The notes: a model not told the origin generated them from the sequence alone. 7,086 nucleotides of DNA from Campylobacteraceae bacterium (GCA_027056615.1 JALUKJ010000399.1:1-7086), one strand, 5' to 3'; shown: positions 1-6,927, counted from the stretch's first letter. A program made the numbers and translations.

Positions 1-88
1 TCTTTTTAATAATAAATTGGTTGCCTTAGGTGACTATACGATATATTACTTACTGTGACTCTCTGTTAACATTATATCTAACATATAC

Positions 89-101
89 GAGGTGACACCT
101 C
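89..101. repeat. Short perfect inverted repeat upstream of the TPR gene
   Basis: GAGGTG and CACCTC form a perfect 6-bp inverted repeat around a single A. It lies about 100 bp upstream of the probable promoter of the TPR gene. With a one-base centre it is a palindromic DNA site rather than a stable RNA hairpin, so a protein-binding site is conceivable but unproven. Part of it (TGACACCT, 93-100) recurs in inverted orientation at 1613-1620, just after the gene. The rest of bases 1-236 shows no gene, tRNA or other recognisable element. Confidence 0.3.
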
Positions 102-197
102 TTTTCTTTCTGTTGTGGAATGCCTATAAGCATTAGATGTCCGATTTACCTAATTCCTTTATACTTAAATTAATATTAAATTAAAATTTTAATTTTT

Positions 198-208
198 TAT
201 GATAAAAT
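198..208 (+). promoter_or_regulatory. Probable sigma-70 -10 region for the TPR gene
   Basis: Two overlapping -10 candidates are visible, TATGAT (198-203) and TAAAAT (203-208), each one mismatch from TATAAT. They sit downstream of a run of T and A, as expected for Campylobacterota promoters, which usually lack a clear -35 box. Transcription would start near 211-217, giving a short leader that holds the ribosome binding site AAGGAG (225-230), six bases before the ATG. Confidence 0.45.
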
Positions 209-236
209 TCATTTTTATAAAATTAAGGAGTTAAAG

Positions 237-1607
237 ATGAAATTTATTATTAAGTTTAGTGTAGGGGTATTATTTCTTTTTACCTATTTGAATGCAGATG
301 TATTAAAGAGTATAGATAAAGATAGTTGGCTTAATCTTATTGAAAAGAAGCAGTATAAAAAATTAGATTTAAAGTTACAAGTATTACAAGATGAATATAT
401 GCATGATATAACAAAAGAGAGAACTTTACTTCTAGCATTAAAAAGTTTTGAAAATAGTAATCCTCAGTTAGAATATATGTTAGAAGGTTGGGTAAAAGTT
501 CAACCAAATTCTATTTTTGCTCATACATCATTGGGTATTTATCATACTAACTTAGCATTTTTATCAAGAGGTACAGCGTCTATAACAAAAACAAATAAAA
601 AGCAAATAGCTAAAATGAATGCACATTTTAGAAAAGCAAAAGATGAGCTTCAATTTGCTATAGATAAAAATCCAAAATTTACAGTACCTTTTGCGTATAT
701 GCTATCTATTTATATGGCAAATGGCAACAATAAAGCATATAGAGAACTATTAGATAAAGCTTTGCTAACAAATCCTTACTCTTCTAATATACGATACAAC
801 CATCTTTCATCATTGGAACCTAAATGGGGAGGCTCTCTTGAAAAATTAAAAAATTTTATGGCAGATACATCAAAATTATATGGAAAAAATAAAGTATTAA
901 AAAGAGAAGAGGGATATTACCCATATGTTCAAGCAGATATGTTACGGTTTAAAAAAGGTTTTGATAAAAAAAGACAGATTGCATATCTTAATGAAGCTAT
1001 AAAGTTAAACCCTAATAATGAGAAATATTATATGAGTAGGGGGGATTCATATTATTTCTATTTTAAAGATTTTAAAAAGGCTATAGATGACTATACAAAG
1101 GCATTGAATCTTTCCTCTCAAGATAGTTTTATATTGGGTACTAGAGCTAAAGTATACCTAAAATTAAAACAATATGATAAGGCTTTGATTGATATTAATA
1201 AAGCATTAAAATATGATGGGTTAGCTCCAAACCTACTTAGATTAAGAGCTAAAATATATTATGAGACTGATAAAAAAAATAAGGCTGTCCAAGATTATAC
1301 AGACTCCCTTATTTATGGAAATAGTAGTGGTACGGCACATCAATATTTAGGTTATATCTATTACTCTAAAAAAAATTATGCGTTAGCTAGTGATGAATTA
1401 ATAAAGGCAGATATAATTAGAGATGGCGATGCACAGGATTGGTACTATATTACAGCGTCACAATGGCATGATAGAGATTGTAAGTTTGTTGAGTCAGCTT
1501 ATAAATACAAAGCTAAGTGTGACAAAGAAAAAGGTTGTGAGCAAAATAAACTAAAATGGGCGATTAAAAGTGCAGAATTTGCCAAGACTCATGGAGTCTG
1601 TAAGTAA
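237..1607 (+). CDS. Exported DUF4034-like/TPR protein, function unknown
   Basis: The 456-residue product starts with a typical signal peptide: Lys at 2 and 6, a hydrophobic core at 7-18, and a likely cut after Ala20 (LNA|D). It should therefore be periplasmic or outer-membrane linked. Residues about 28-210 resemble DUF4034 from memory: W85 followed by a PxS motif (90-92), RG at 111-112, and the P-K-W-G-G-S motif at 195-200. Four consecutive 34-residue TPRs follow at about 261-294, 295-328, 329-362 and 363-396, with the usual small and aromatic positions, pointing to a protein-protein binding scaffold. The tail has four cysteines (415, 428, 434, 455), the only ones in the protein, which could form disulfides after export. 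AAGGAG six bases before the ATG fixes the start. The gene is visibly more AT-rich than metH, stands alone, and its partner cannot be read from the context. A Sel1-like protein is a less likely alternative, because the repeats are 34 rather than 36 residues long. Confidence 0.93.
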   Translation: MKFIIKFSVGVLFLFTYLNADVLKSIDKDSWLNLIEKKQYKKLDLKLQVLQDEYMHDITKERTLLLALKSFENSNPQLEYMLEGWVKVQPNSIFAHTSLGIYHTNLAFLSRGTASITKTNKKQIAKMNAHFRKAKDELQFAIDKNPKFTVPFAYMLSIYMANGNNKAYRELLDKALLTNPYSSNIRYNHLSSLEPKWGGSLEKLKNFMADTSKLYGKNKVLKREEGYYPYVQADMLRFKKGFDKKRQIAYLNEAIKLNPNNEKYYMSRGDSYYFYFKDFKKAIDDYTKALNLSSQDSFILGTRAKVYLKLKQYDKALIDINKALKYDGLAPNLLRLRAKIYYETDKKNKAVQDYTDSLIYGNSSGTAHQYLGYIYYSKKNYALASDELIKADIIRDGDAQDWYYITASQWHDRDCKFVESAYKYKAKCDKEKGCEQNKLKWAIKSAEFAKTHGVCK

Positions 1608-1658
1608 AAAAAAGGTGTCAGGTGAACAGTAATCGTACGATTACGTTCACCTGTCCCC
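1606..1658 (-). terminator. Long hairpin, intrinsic terminator for leftward transcription
   Basis: The core GTAATCGTACGATTAC (1629-1644) is a perfect 16-bp palindrome. It is flanked by CAGGTGAAC (1619-1627) and its exact complement GTTCACCTG (1645-1653), with one unpaired A at 1628. Pairing can continue imperfectly from 1614-1618 to 1654-1658. Read on the minus strand, the hairpin is followed by eight T (complement of 1606-1613), so it has the form of a Rho-independent terminator for transcripts from pyrD. The T-run overlaps the stop codon of the TPR gene. On the plus strand the hairpin is followed by a C-run, which is not terminator-like. A palindrome this long could also be a REP-like or mobile element end. 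Confidence 0.5.
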
Positions 1659-1665
1659 CCTCTCC

Positions 1666-1851
1666 CAACCAAGTGGTCTAAAAAGTATTGTAAATTATGC
1701 CATAACTTATGATTGAAATGAAACAGTTACAACGCCTATGGGTAGAATATTAACAAAAAAGTATGATATCAATACGCTTTTAACTTCAAAAGTAACTTCA
1801 GGAACATTAACCCCTACCACTTATATTTATGATAACAAAGGTAGCGACTGA
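1666..1851 (+). pseudogene. Degraded fragment of an Rhs/YD-repeat protein
   Basis: One plus-strand frame reads P-S-G-L at 1669-1680, then ITYD (1702-1713), an in-frame TGA at 1714-1716, N-E-T-V-T-T-P-M-G-R (1717-1746), KKYD..N.LLTS (1756-1788), TPTTYIYDNKG (1810-1842) and a second TGA at 1849-1851. The order PSGL, TYD.N..VT, PMGR, YD..N.LTS, T..Y.YD.KG matches the spacing of Rhs/YD repeats in large secreted or cell-wall toxin-delivery proteins. One internal stop and a length of about 60 codons mean it cannot be functional. No ribosome binding site precedes the ATG at 1738. It is probably the relic of a larger gene or a displaced cassette. The match is made by eye, so a chance resemblance is not excluded. 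The remainder of the gap (1852-1916) shows nothing recognisable. Confidence 0.5.
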
Positions 1852-1916
1852 CTCCATATTCCCTATCTGTCCTTACAGTTTTAAAAAGAGTAGTATTCTA
1901 TCTAAAATAGTTAAAA

Positions 1917-2981
1917 TTAATGACAATCAGTCCCAATAGCCTCTGAAATATGTTTATATCCATCTGCTTTAAGCAACTTAATTAATCCCTCATTTATATC
2001 TTTTATCATTTTTGGACCATTGTAAATTAGCATAGAGAAGACTTGAATGAGTGAAGCACCTGCTTTTATTCGTCTGTAGGCATCCTCTGCTGTCTCTATT
2101 CCACCTACAGAGATAAGCAGAGTTTTTCCATAAAGCTCTTTTCCAATAGCTTGAAATAGTTTAAAAGATTTTTCACGAACCAAAGCCCCTGAAATTCCTC
2201 CAAAATCTTTTGCATTAGGGGTAATAGAGTAATCAATAGTGGTATTTGTCGCAATAATTCCTGATGCTCCTGCATTAACAGCTGTAGTACAGAGTGTAAT
2301 AGCATCATTAGGAGTCATATCTGGAGCAATCTTAAGTAAAATAGGTTTAGAGGTAATCTCTTTTGCAATAGTAAATAGGTCAGTAATAAACTTCTCATTC
2401 TGTAAATCACGAAGCCCAGGGGTATTTGGTGATGAGATATTAATGACAATATAAGTCCCATAATCTTTAAATGTCTCTAGTAAGATACGATAGTCATTAA
2501 GTGCCTCATTTTCAGGTGTAACTTTATTTTTACCAATATTAATACCAATAGGGTAGTTAAAGTTTTTAACTTTGTCTAGTTGGGCTAACATATACTCTGC
2601 CCCACGGTTATTAAAACCCATTGCATTTTGAATAGAACGCTCCTCTTTTAGTCTAAAGAGTCGTGGGCGAGGGTTTCCAACTTGTGGTTTAGGTGTAACA
2701 GTTCCTATTTCAGTAAATCCAAAACCAAGTGAGGGCATAGCTTTAATATATTCACCATTTTTATCAAAACCTGCTCCCAGACCTACAGGGTTTTTAAAAG
2801 TTGTTCCAAAAAAATCTTGTTCTAACATTTCATTATGTACAAAGTAGTGATTTTTGGGAATTTGAAATAACAGAGGAGCATAAGGTGCAGTCTTAAGTGC
2901 AAGACCTGTAAGGCTATGGGCTGTTTCAGGATTGAGTTGAAAAAGTATACTCTTAATCGTTTGGTATGAAAAAAGTGACAT
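1917..2981 (-). CDS. pyrD: Dihydroorotate dehydrogenase (quinone), class 2
   Basis: It oxidises dihydroorotate to orotate, the fourth step of UMP synthesis, passing electrons through FMN to membrane quinone. The 354-residue protein is slightly longer than the roughly 336-residue E. coli enzyme. The N-terminal 40 residues form the helical membrane/quinone-tunnel extension that marks class 2 (LNPETAHSLTGLALK at 16-30). Visible landmarks are the FMN and substrate region GLGAGFDKNGE (67-77, Lys74), GTVTPKPQ.GNPRPRLFR (93-110), NAMGFNN (119-125), the catalytic loop NISSPNTPGLRDLQ (181-194, base Ser184), KIAPD (217-221), ATNTT (244-248), GGISG (261-265) and SVGGI (291-295). No key residue is missing. 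GGAG (2989-2992) lies seven bases before the ATG and supports the start. The gene is transcribed divergently from the small gene at 3118 and stands alone, without other pyr genes in the window. Confidence 0.98.
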   Translation of the reverse strand: MSLFSYQTIKSILFQLNPETAHSLTGLALKTAPYAPLLFQIPKNHYFVHNEMLEQDFFGTTFKNPVGLGAGFDKNGEYIKAMPSLGFGFTEIGTVTPKPQVGNPRPRLFRLKEERSIQNAMGFNNRGAEYMLAQLDKVKNFNYPIGINIGKNKVTPENEALNDYRILLETFKDYGTYIVINISSPNTPGLRDLQNEKFITDLFTIAKEITSKPILLKIAPDMTPNDAITLCTTAVNAGASGIIATNTTIDYSITPNAKDFGGISGALVREKSFKLFQAIGKELYGKTLLISVGGIETAEDAYRRIKAGASLIQVFSMLIYNGPKMIKDINEGLIKLLKADGYKHISEAIGTDCH

Positions 2982-3008
2982 TAAAATACTCCAATAAAAA
3001 ATTTGCGT

Positions 3009-3014
3009 ATTATA
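3009..3014 (-). promoter_or_regulatory. pyrD promoter -10 box
   Basis: On the minus strand this is a perfect TATAAT. Transcription would start near 3002, giving a leader of about 20 nt that carries the GGAG ribosome binding site. The -35 zone holds TCAGCTT (complement of 3031-3037), which does not match TTGACA. The same motif type appears in the opposing promoter. Confidence 0.6.
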
Positions 3015-3030
3015 CTTCTTTTCTACTGAA

Positions 3031-3056
3031 AAGCTGAGTTAGAGGGAAATTAGCTT
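3031..3056. repeat. Imperfect inverted repeat between divergent promoters
   Basis: AAGCTGA (3031-3037) and TTAGCTT (3050-3056) are inverted copies with one mismatch (a G-T pair in RNA), separated by 12 bases. Each arm falls in the -35 zone of one divergent promoter: pyrD to the left, the small gene to the right. This could be an operator shared by both genes, or just two similar -35-like sequences facing opposite ways. The evidence is positional only. Confidence 0.3.
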
Positions 3057-3075
3057 CTTTCAATTAAAAAAGCAC

Positions 3076-3081
3076 TATAAT
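3076..3081 (+). promoter_or_regulatory. -10 box for the small 63-residue gene
   Basis: A perfect TATAAT lies about 36 bp upstream of the ATG at 3118, with an AT-rich leader and AAGGA (3107-3111) six bases before the start. The -35 zone contains TTAGCTT (3050-3056), not a canonical TTGACA. The presence of a clear promoter and ribosome binding site supports the small gene being real. Confidence 0.55.
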
Positions 3082-3117
3082 AAACACTTAAATTATTTTA
3101 AAATTAAAGGATGAAAA

Positions 3118-3309
3118 ATGCACAAATATAAAAAACTAAAAGAGGGTATTAACAAAACCGACAAACTAACCCAAGAAGAGAAAAAAAATAGCGTAAAAAA
3201 GATAGAAGAGTGGATAAAAGAAGATAGAGCATTTGGACTGATTTATGATGAATTAGCTGAGTATAATATTGCTTTTAAAGAGATATTTAAAGATTTAGGA
3301 TTAGTCTAA
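3118..3309 (+). CDS. Small charged hypothetical protein
   Basis: I do not recognise this 63-residue protein. The N-terminal half (1-36) is very rich in charge (13 Lys and 9 Glu in the whole protein) and helix-forming. The C-terminal half (37-63) is more hydrophobic and looks like an amphipathic helix ending in IFKDLGLV. There are no cysteines, signal peptide or membrane segment, so it should be a small cytosolic protein, mostly helical. The start is well supported by AAGGA six bases upstream and a perfect TATAAT further up. An ATG at 3111 lies in another frame and stops after six codons. It is divergent from pyrD and followed by metH after 105 bp, with a hairpin between. Neither neighbour reveals its role. 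It could be a small regulator or a conserved lineage-specific protein. Confidence 0.75.
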   Translation: MHKYKKLKEGINKTDKLTQEEKKNSVKKIEEWIKEDRAFGLIYDELAEYNIAFKEIFKDLGLV

Positions 3310-3326
3310 CCCTTAGCTCTTTTCGC

Positions 3327-3332
3327 TACAAT
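3327..3332 (+). promoter_or_regulatory. Candidate -10 box for metH
   Basis: TACAAT, preceded by CTCTTTTCGC, fits the Campylobacterota -10 style (one mismatch from TATAAT). It lies 18 bp after the stop of the small gene. Transcription would start near 3339 and give a metH leader of about 75 nt that includes the hairpin at 3351-3370. A competing candidate, TATATT (3379-3384), lies after the hairpin and would give a short leader without it. Confidence 0.4.
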
Positions 3333-3350
3333 GCCATTAATAAATTGTAG

Positions 3351-3376
3351 GGTGCGATTGCTATCGCACCGTTTTA
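3351..3376 (+). terminator. Hairpin between the small gene and metH
   Basis: GGTGCGAT (3351-3358) and ATCGCACC (3363-3370) form a perfect 8-bp stem with a TGCT loop, followed by GTTTTA. It can end transcription of the small gene 41 bp after its stop codon. The T-run is short, so efficiency is uncertain. If metH starts from the box at 3327, the hairpin is in the metH leader and could act as an attenuator. It belongs to a set of three TGTAGG-headed hairpin-like sequences in the window. Confidence 0.55.
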
Positions 3377-3403
3377 TATATATTTAAATTTGACTACGAA
3401 TAC

Positions 3404-3408
3404 AAGGG
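3404..3408 (+). promoter_or_regulatory. metH ribosome binding site, decides a TTG start
   Basis: AAGGG lies six bases upstream of TTG at 3415. The next in-frame Met codon is residue 60, inside the conserved homocysteine-binding domain, and the conserved DGATGTQIQ segment is already at residues 20-28. The TTG is therefore the most likely start. Confidence 0.7.
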
Positions 3409-3414
3409 CAAAAA

Positions 3415-6400
3415 TTGGCAACTACATCAAAAGAAATCAAACAACTATTAGAAGAACGCATACTTGTTATTGACGGTGCAACAGGTACACAAATCCAAAA
3501 CTTAGAAATTCCCCAAGAAGCATGGCTAGATAATAAAGGTGTAGACCAAGAGGGGTGTAATGAGCTTCTAAATGCTACAGCTCCAGAGCTTATGCGAGAA
3601 GTTCATAACGCTTATGCTAAAGCAGGGGCAGACATCATCAAAACCAATACCTTTGGAACTATGCCTTGGGTACTTGATGAGTATGATATGGGTGAGCGAT
3701 GTTATGAACTCTCTAAAAAAGGGGCAGAGATTGTTAAAGATGTTTGTGACCAATATAGCACCCCTGAAAAACCACGATTTGTTTTAGGCTCAATTGGACC
3801 TGGAACAAAATTACCCTCTTTAGGTCATATCCACTATGATGAGATGTACGCAGGATATAAAGAGACAGCTTTAGGATTGATTGATGGTGGGTGTGACATC
3901 TTTATGTTGGAGACTTGTCAAGACCCATTACAGATAAAAGCAGGGCTTCATGGTTGTCAAGATGCGAACAAAGAGCGAGGTGTCGAACTACCTATTATGG
4001 TTTCTGTAACCATTGAGCTTAGTGGTTCAATGCTTATTGGTACGGATGCTACAACAATTGTAACCATTTTAGAACCGTTTGATATTCTCTCTTTGGGCTT
4101 TAACTGTGGAACGGGTCCCGACCAAGTTAAAAAGCATTTACGAACACTTTCAGAACTTTGTAATATTCCAATTTCTGTTCATGCCAATGCAGGGTTACCA
4201 CAAAATAGAGGAGGGTACACTTACTATCCAATGGGACCAGATGAGTTTACTCAAAAGCAGTTAGAGTTTACCGAGTTTGATGGAGTTTCATTTCTAGGGG
4301 GATGTTGTGGTACAACGCCTCAACACATTCATGCTCTTCAAAAAGCCGTTGGAAATATGAAACCTAAAAAGCCTACAGGTAAAATAGAGCCTAGTATCGC
4401 TTCACTTTTTAATACGACTGAACTTTTTCAAGAACCTGCTCCATTACTTATAGGAGAGCGAAGTAACTCTACAGGTTCAAAAGCCTTTAGAGAGCTTATT
4501 ATTGCAGGTGATTATGAGGGAACACTTACTGTTGGTCAAGCCCAAGTACGTGATGGGGCTCATTGTCTTGATGTGAATGTTGAGTTTGCAGGGCGTGATG
4601 GTGCAAAAGATATGAAAGCGATTATGGAGCTTTATAATCAGAAAATTCCATTACCTTTGATGCCTGATGCAACACGTGTTAATACGATGGAAGAGGGGTT
4701 AAAGTGTATTGGTGGAAAGCCAATTATTAACTCTGTAAACCTTGAAGATGGAGAAGAGAAGTTTCATTCTATTTGTAACTTAGCTAAAAAGTACGGAACA
4801 GCCTTGGTTTGTCTGACCATTGATGAGGTGGGAATGGCAAAAACCACAGAAGATAAAGTTGCCCAAGCAGAACGAATGTACGATATGGCTGTTAATGGAC
4901 ATGGAATTGACCCTCGAAACCTTATTTTTGATGTTCTGACCTTTACGGTTGGTTCAGGAGATGAGGAGTATCGTGATGCAGCGATTCAGACCATGGAGGC
5001 AATACGAGAGTTACACAAAAGACATCCAGAAGTGGGTTCAACCCTTGGGCTTTCAAATATCTCTTTTGGTTTAGATGTTCATGCACGGCGTTTTTTAAAC
5101 TCGGTCTTTTTACATCATTGTCTACAAGTTGGGTTGACGACGGTTATTATTAATGTTAAACATATTGTTCCATTGTCAAAAATGAGTGATGCTGACCGTG
5201 AGATTTGTGAAGAGTTGCTTTTTAATCCTGATGACCAATCGCTTTTTAAATTTATTGAACACTTTTCAGATGTTAAAATAGAAGATGAGGGAGCAGATGA
5301 AGCTTATGAAGCACTCTCTAGTGAAGAGAAGATTAAAAAGCTACTCATGGATGGAGATAAAGAACGAATGATTCCTTTGGTAGAGGAAGCACGAAAAGAG
5401 CTTAACCCTGATGATATTGTTAATGTCATTTTGATTGATGCCATGAAAGTAGTTGGAGAGTTGTTTGGAAGTGGGCAGATGCAGTTGCCATTTGTACTTC
5501 AATCTGCTGAGACAATGAAAGCTACGGTTGATTACCTGAACCCTTATTTAACAAAACAAGAAAAAGATACAGATACAACGTTAGTTGTTGGTACTGTTAA
5601 GGGAGATGTTCACGATGTAGGTAAAAACTTGGTAGATATTATTCTCTCAAACAATGGATTTAAAGTCATTAATGTAGGGATTAAAGTTCAGCTAGAAACC
5701 TATCTTGAAACAATGGAGCAGAATAATATTCAAGCCATTGGTATGAGTGGACTTTTGGTAAAATCAACAGCAGTAATGAAAGAGAACCTAGAGACTATGG
5801 CAGAGATGGGTATTACTATTCCTGTCCTTTTGGGTGGTGCAGCGTTGACACGAAGTTTTGTTGATGATTTTTGTAGACCTATCTATAAAGGACCTATTTT
5901 TTATTGTCGTGATGCTTTTGATGGGGTTGTTGCGATGAGTCGAATTGAAAAATACAATGAAGATAACTCTGTAGGACTCGATACAAAACTAGCAGGAGAC
6001 ATGAACAAGGTAGAAAAAAAGGTAGAAAAAGAGATAATCATTCCTCCTTTTGAAGAGCTAAAAATGCCTAGTCGTGACAATACTATTCCTACTCCTCCAT
6101 TTTGGGGAAGAAGAGTATTGCAAAAAGATGACCTTGATATAAATATGATATTTGATTGGGTCAATAAAAAGTCTGTAACCAAAATGCATTGGGGTTACAA
6201 ACGAGGAAAAATGAAACCTGATGAGTATAAAAAGATGATGGAAGAGAAGGTTTTCCCTGCCTATGAGCGACTAAAACAGCAGTTTATAGATGAGGATTTA
6301 TTTGACCCAACGATTATTTATGGTTACTACCCATGCCGAAGTAACGACCAAGAACTCTATTTGTTTGACGAAAGTGAGGGGTGGAATGTAGATGCAAATG

Positions 6401-6927
6401 CTTCTCGTGAGCCTTTTGATGAGGTGAAAGATAGACACACTGTTAAATTTGAGTTTCCAAGACAGAGAAAAAAACCACACCGAGCGTTAAGTGACTTCTT
6501 TAGACACGATAGACATGATGTAATAGCTCTAACTTGTGTAAGTGCAGGGGAGAAGTTTTCAGCCTATGAAAAAGAGCTTTATGATAAAAATGAGTATTTA
6601 GAATATAACATGGTTCATGGATTTTCAGTTGAACTTGCCGAAGCTTTAGCCGAAGTAGCTCATAAACAGATACGAATGGATTGGGATATTTTAAAAGAAG
6701 ATGAGGGGGCAACTTTGCGTGATGTAAGAATGAGACGTTACCAAGGTTCACGTTACTCTTTTGGGTATCCTGCTTGTCCTGATTTGGAAGCAAGTCGTGA
6801 GCTGTTTGATGTGTTGAAGCCTGAGGAGTTTGGGATTGAGCTTAGTGAGACTTTTCAGATACACCCTGAGCAGAGTACTTCTGCTTTGGTGGTTCATCAT
6901 AGTGAGGCTAGTTATTATTCGGTTTAA
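3415..6927 (+). CDS. metH: Cobalamin-dependent methionine synthase
   Basis: It transfers the methyl group of 5-methyltetrahydrofolate, through enzyme-bound cobalamin, to homocysteine, giving methionine and tetrahydrofolate in the cytosol. All four modules are present in 1170 residues (E. coli 1227). The homocysteine domain (about 1-320) has zinc ligands Cys231, Cys297 and Cys298 in FNCGTG and GGCCGT. The pterin-binding domain (about 340-600) begins at IGERSN (346). The helical cap (about 640-712) contains GELFGSGQMQLPFVLQSAE. The B12 domain (about 720-850) has DVHDVGKN (731-738), with His733 as cobalt ligand and Asp731 as its relay. The activation domain (about 880-1170) has the SAM-binding R1113-xxx-GYPACPD. 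Nothing essential is missing, so the enzyme should self-reactivate with SAM and a reductant. Motifs such as GPGTKLPSLGH and NSVNLEDG resemble the actinobacterial-type MetH branch more than E. coli. No cobalamin riboswitch fits in the 105-bp upstream gap. The start is TTG. Confidence 0.98.
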   Translation: MATTSKEIKQLLEERILVIDGATGTQIQNLEIPQEAWLDNKGVDQEGCNELLNATAPELMREVHNAYAKAGADIIKTNTFGTMPWVLDEYDMGERCYELSKKGAEIVKDVCDQYSTPEKPRFVLGSIGPGTKLPSLGHIHYDEMYAGYKETALGLIDGGCDIFMLETCQDPLQIKAGLHGCQDANKERGVELPIMVSVTIELSGSMLIGTDATTIVTILEPFDILSLGFNCGTGPDQVKKHLRTLSELCNIPISVHANAGLPQNRGGYTYYPMGPDEFTQKQLEFTEFDGVSFLGGCCGTTPQHIHALQKAVGNMKPKKPTGKIEPSIASLFNTTELFQEPAPLLIGERSNSTGSKAFRELIIAGDYEGTLTVGQAQVRDGAHCLDVNVEFAGRDGAKDMKAIMELYNQKIPLPLMPDATRVNTMEEGLKCIGGKPIINSVNLEDGEEKFHSICNLAKKYGTALVCLTIDEVGMAKTTEDKVAQAERMYDMAVNGHGIDPRNLIFDVLTFTVGSGDEEYRDAAIQTMEAIRELHKRHPEVGSTLGLSNISFGLDVHARRFLNSVFLHHCLQVGLTTVIINVKHIVPLSKMSDADREICEELLFNPDDQSLFKFIEHFSDVKIEDEGADEAYEALSSEEKIKKLLMDGDKERMIPLVEEARKELNPDDIVNVILIDAMKVVGELFGSGQMQLPFVLQSAETMKATVDYLNPYLTKQEKDTDTTLVVGTVKGDVHDVGKNLVDIILSNNGFKVINVGIKVQLETYLETMEQNNIQAIGMSGLLVKSTAVMKENLETMAEMGITIPVLLGGAALTRSFVDDFCRPIYKGPIFYCRDAFDGVVAMSRIEKYNEDNSVGLDTKLAGDMNKVEKKVEKEIIIPPFEELKMPSRDNTIPTPPFWGRRVLQKDDLDINMIFDWVNKKSVTKMHWGYKRGKMKPDEYKKMMEEKVFPAYERLKQQFIDEDLFDPTIIYGYYPCRSNDQELYLFDESEGWNVDANASREPFDEVKDRHTVKFEFPRQRKKPHRALSDFFRHDRHDVIALTCVSAGEKFSAYEKELYDKNEYLEYNMVHGFSVELAEALAEVAHKQIRMDWDILKEDEGATLRDVRMRRYQGSRYSFGYPACPDLEASRELFDVLKPEEFGIELSETFQIHPEQSTSALVVHHSEASYYSV

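Noticed and set aside
2..58. Possible C-terminal tail of an upstream gene (open from base 2 to a TGA at 56-58)
   Set aside because: Only 18 codons are visible and they match nothing I recognise; an open run this short is expected by chance.
1..236. Insertion-sequence end in the upstream region
   Set aside because: There are some repeat-like words but no transposase, no recognisable terminal repeat and no target duplication.
2239..2454. Plus-strand open frame opposite pyrD
   Set aside because: It is antisense to conserved pyrD codons, lacks a ribosome binding site and has no protein-family features; it is a shadow of the real gene.
3310..3414. Cobalamin or SAM riboswitch upstream of metH
   Set aside because: The 105-bp gap is too short for a full cobalamin riboswitch, and no conserved B12-box-like or SAM-type core is visible.
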